DNA of 15,049 nt from Sedimenticola sp. Lineage in GTDB: Bacteria; Pseudomonadota; Gammaproteobacteria; Chromatiales; Chromatiaceae. Positions within the stretch are counted from its first letter, which is position 1. Every line of letters starts with the position of its first letter. Location: positions 1 to 15,049 of the forward strand of contig JALWGP010000104.1 in the NCBI GenBank assembly GCA_027038775.1. The letters run 5' to 3'. This document shows, in pieces, positions 13,898 to 15,049 of the stretch. A program made the translations under genes and the position numbers. The notes under the pieces are model-generated. The model saw nothing but the letters and a program-made list of their open reading frames with translations, made no database searches and was not told the DNA's origin.

Positions 13898-15049
13898 ATG
13901 CCCAGAACCACCGACGACTACGCCGGCCAGCCCGTCGCCAGGACGCTGGACGAGCTGCGCACCGACCCGGATGCCGGCCTCGGCCAGGCCGAGGCGGAAA
14001 CGCGCCTCGAACGGTACGGGCCCAACGCCATCGAGGAGAAGCAGGAGCCCCTCTGGCACCGTATCTTCCGCCGATTCTGGGGGCCCATCCCCTGGATGAT
14101 CGAGGTGGCCGCCCTCCTCTCGGCGGTGGTCCACAAGTGGGAGGACTTCGCCATCATCGTCACCATGCTGCTGGTGAACGCGGGACTGGACTTTCTCCAG
14201 GAGCACCGCGCCCTCAACGCCCTGCAGGCGCTCAGGCAGCGTATGGCCCGCGAGGTGATCGTATTGCGTGACGGCCGGTACCGGCGGCTGCCCGCGCGCG
14301 AACTGGTGCCCGGCGACATCATCAAGCTGAAGATCGGCGACATCGTGCCCGCCGATGTGCAGCTGCTCGACGGCGACTACCTCTCCATCGACCAGTCCAT
14401 GCTGACGGGCGAATCCCTCCCCGTTTCCCGCCGCAGGGACGAGGTCGCCTACGCCAACACCGTGGTCAGGCAGGGCGAGATGCGCGCCGTGGTGGTCAAC
14501 ACCGGGCCGTGCACCCGTTTCCAGTCGGTGGTCTCCCTGGTCAACCGGGCCAGCCTGGAGGAGCGCAGCCACTTCCAGAAGATGATCATCTCCATCGGCA
14601 ACTTTCTCATCCTGGTCACCATCGTGCTGGTGTTGCTCATCGTCATGGTGGCCCTTTTCCGCCACGAACCCTTCCTGGAGATCGCCCGCTTTGCCATGGT
14701 GCTCACCGTGGCCGCCATCCCGGTGGCCCTGCCCGCGGTCCTCTCGGTGACCATGGCGGTGGGCGCCATGAACCTGGCCAAGCGCCGGGCCATCGTGTCG
14801 AAGCTCACCGCCATCGAGGAGCTGGCGGGAGTGGACATCTTCTGTTCCGACAAGACCGGCACCCTCACCCGGAACGAGATGCAGGTGGCCGAACCCGTGG
14901 TGTTCGACGGCCACACCGAAGAGGCGCTCTTCCTGGCCGCCGTGCTCGCCTCCCGCGAGGAGAACCACGATCCCATCGAGACCCCCCTCTTCCACTACCT
15001 GCAGGATCACTTTCCCGGCGTCGACTGGAAGGGGTGGCAGCTCCTGGAG
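13898..15049 (+). CDS. Plasma-membrane H+-ATPase-type (P3A) P-type ATPase, N-terminal part
   Basis: The first 384 residues of an ion pump continuing past the right edge. The cation-ATPase N-terminal region (TLDELRTDPDAGLGQAEAE, ERYGPN) is followed by FWGPIPWMIEVAALLS (first membrane hairpin), the actuator motif TGES (170-173), AAIPVALPAVLSVTMAVGA in TM4, and SDKTGTLT with the phosphorylated Asp318. The Pro-Val-Ala-Leu-Pro-Ala TM4 signature and IEVAALLSA resemble fungal/plant PMA-type proton pumps, which also occur in bacteria and archaea. AAGGAGG lies 13 bases upstream of ATG 13898, a little far but strong. Proton export is inferred from family, and the ion-binding residues of TM5-6 are off the window. 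Confidence 0.9.
   Translation, partial: MPRTTDDYAGQPVARTLDELRTDPDAGLGQAEAETRLERYGPNAIEEKQEPLWHRIFRRFWGPIPWMIEVAALLSAVVHKWEDFAIIVTMLLVNAGLDFLQEHRALNALQALRQRMAREVIVLRDGRYRRLPARELVPGDIIKLKIGDIVPADVQLLDGDYLSIDQSMLTGESLPVSRRRDEVAYANTVVRQGEMRAVVVNTGPCTRFQSVVSLVNRASLEERSHFQKMIISIGNFLILVTIVLVLLIVMVALFRHEPFLEIARFAMVLTVAAIPVALPAVLSVTMAVGAMNLAKRRAIVSKLTAIEELAGVDIFCSDKTGTLTRNEMQVAEPVVFDGHTEEALFLAAVLASREENHDPIETPLFHYLQDHFPGVDWKGWQLLE

Noticed and set aside
13730..15010. 426-codon minus-strand open frame opposite the P-type ATPase.
   Set aside because: Same composition artefact; the plus strand carries unmistakable TGES and DKTGT motifs.

Overview
The window looks like chromosomal DNA of a GC-rich gammaproteobacterium. 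The main support is a canonical dif site at 10456-10483. Its XerD arm is identical to the E. coli arm and its XerC arm matches at 9 of 11 bases, so the window probably lies in the replication terminus region. Gene content (a type II-B Cas9, a UspA/acetate kinase/phosphorylase operon, APC permeases and a PMA-type P-ATPase) is compatible with a gammaproteobacterium but does not fix the genus.

Left part (1-2473). The 3' end of an IS3-family element (transposase end plus right terminus at about 357) has landed inside a type II-B (Csx12-like) cas9 on the minus strand. Only about 632 N-terminal residues remain in this window: RuvC-I, bridge helix and REC lobe. No HNH or RuvC-II/III domain, CRISPR array or cas1/2/4 is visible. 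Between this cas9 and the next gene upstream sits a 22-codon ORF resembling the start of a BrnA antitoxin.

Central-left part (2474-8053, minus strand). A compact four-gene operon is transcribed in this order: a beta-CASP/Ysh1-type MBL ribonuclease, a universal stress protein, an acetate kinase homologue lacking several signature residues, and a T. maritima-type alpha-glucan phosphorylase. Two junctions are translationally coupled (ATGA and TGATG). The set suggests stress- or energy-limited remobilisation of glycogen.

Centre (8142-10483) is the most interesting part. A 26-bp exact direct repeat bounds a 2305-bp unit. The right copy runs into a complete dif site. The left copy has the XerC arm and central region but no XerD arm. 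Inside are a rolling-circle (HUH) replication initiator, a VC1465/XafT-like Xer activation factor and two small ORFs, all coupled or closely spaced on the minus strand. Two noncoding ends are rich in dyads and in repeats about 45 bp apart. This is the layout expected of a very small integrative mobile element exploiting Xer (IMEX) of the TLC-phi satellite-phage type, lacking any virion genes.

Right part (10628-15049). Two divergent APC-family permeases of equal length lie tail to tail with a 17-bp overlap. They are followed by a plus-strand pair: a small protein with a LETM1-like membrane segment and the first 384 residues of a plasma-membrane H+-ATPase-type (P3A) P-type ATPase that runs off the window.
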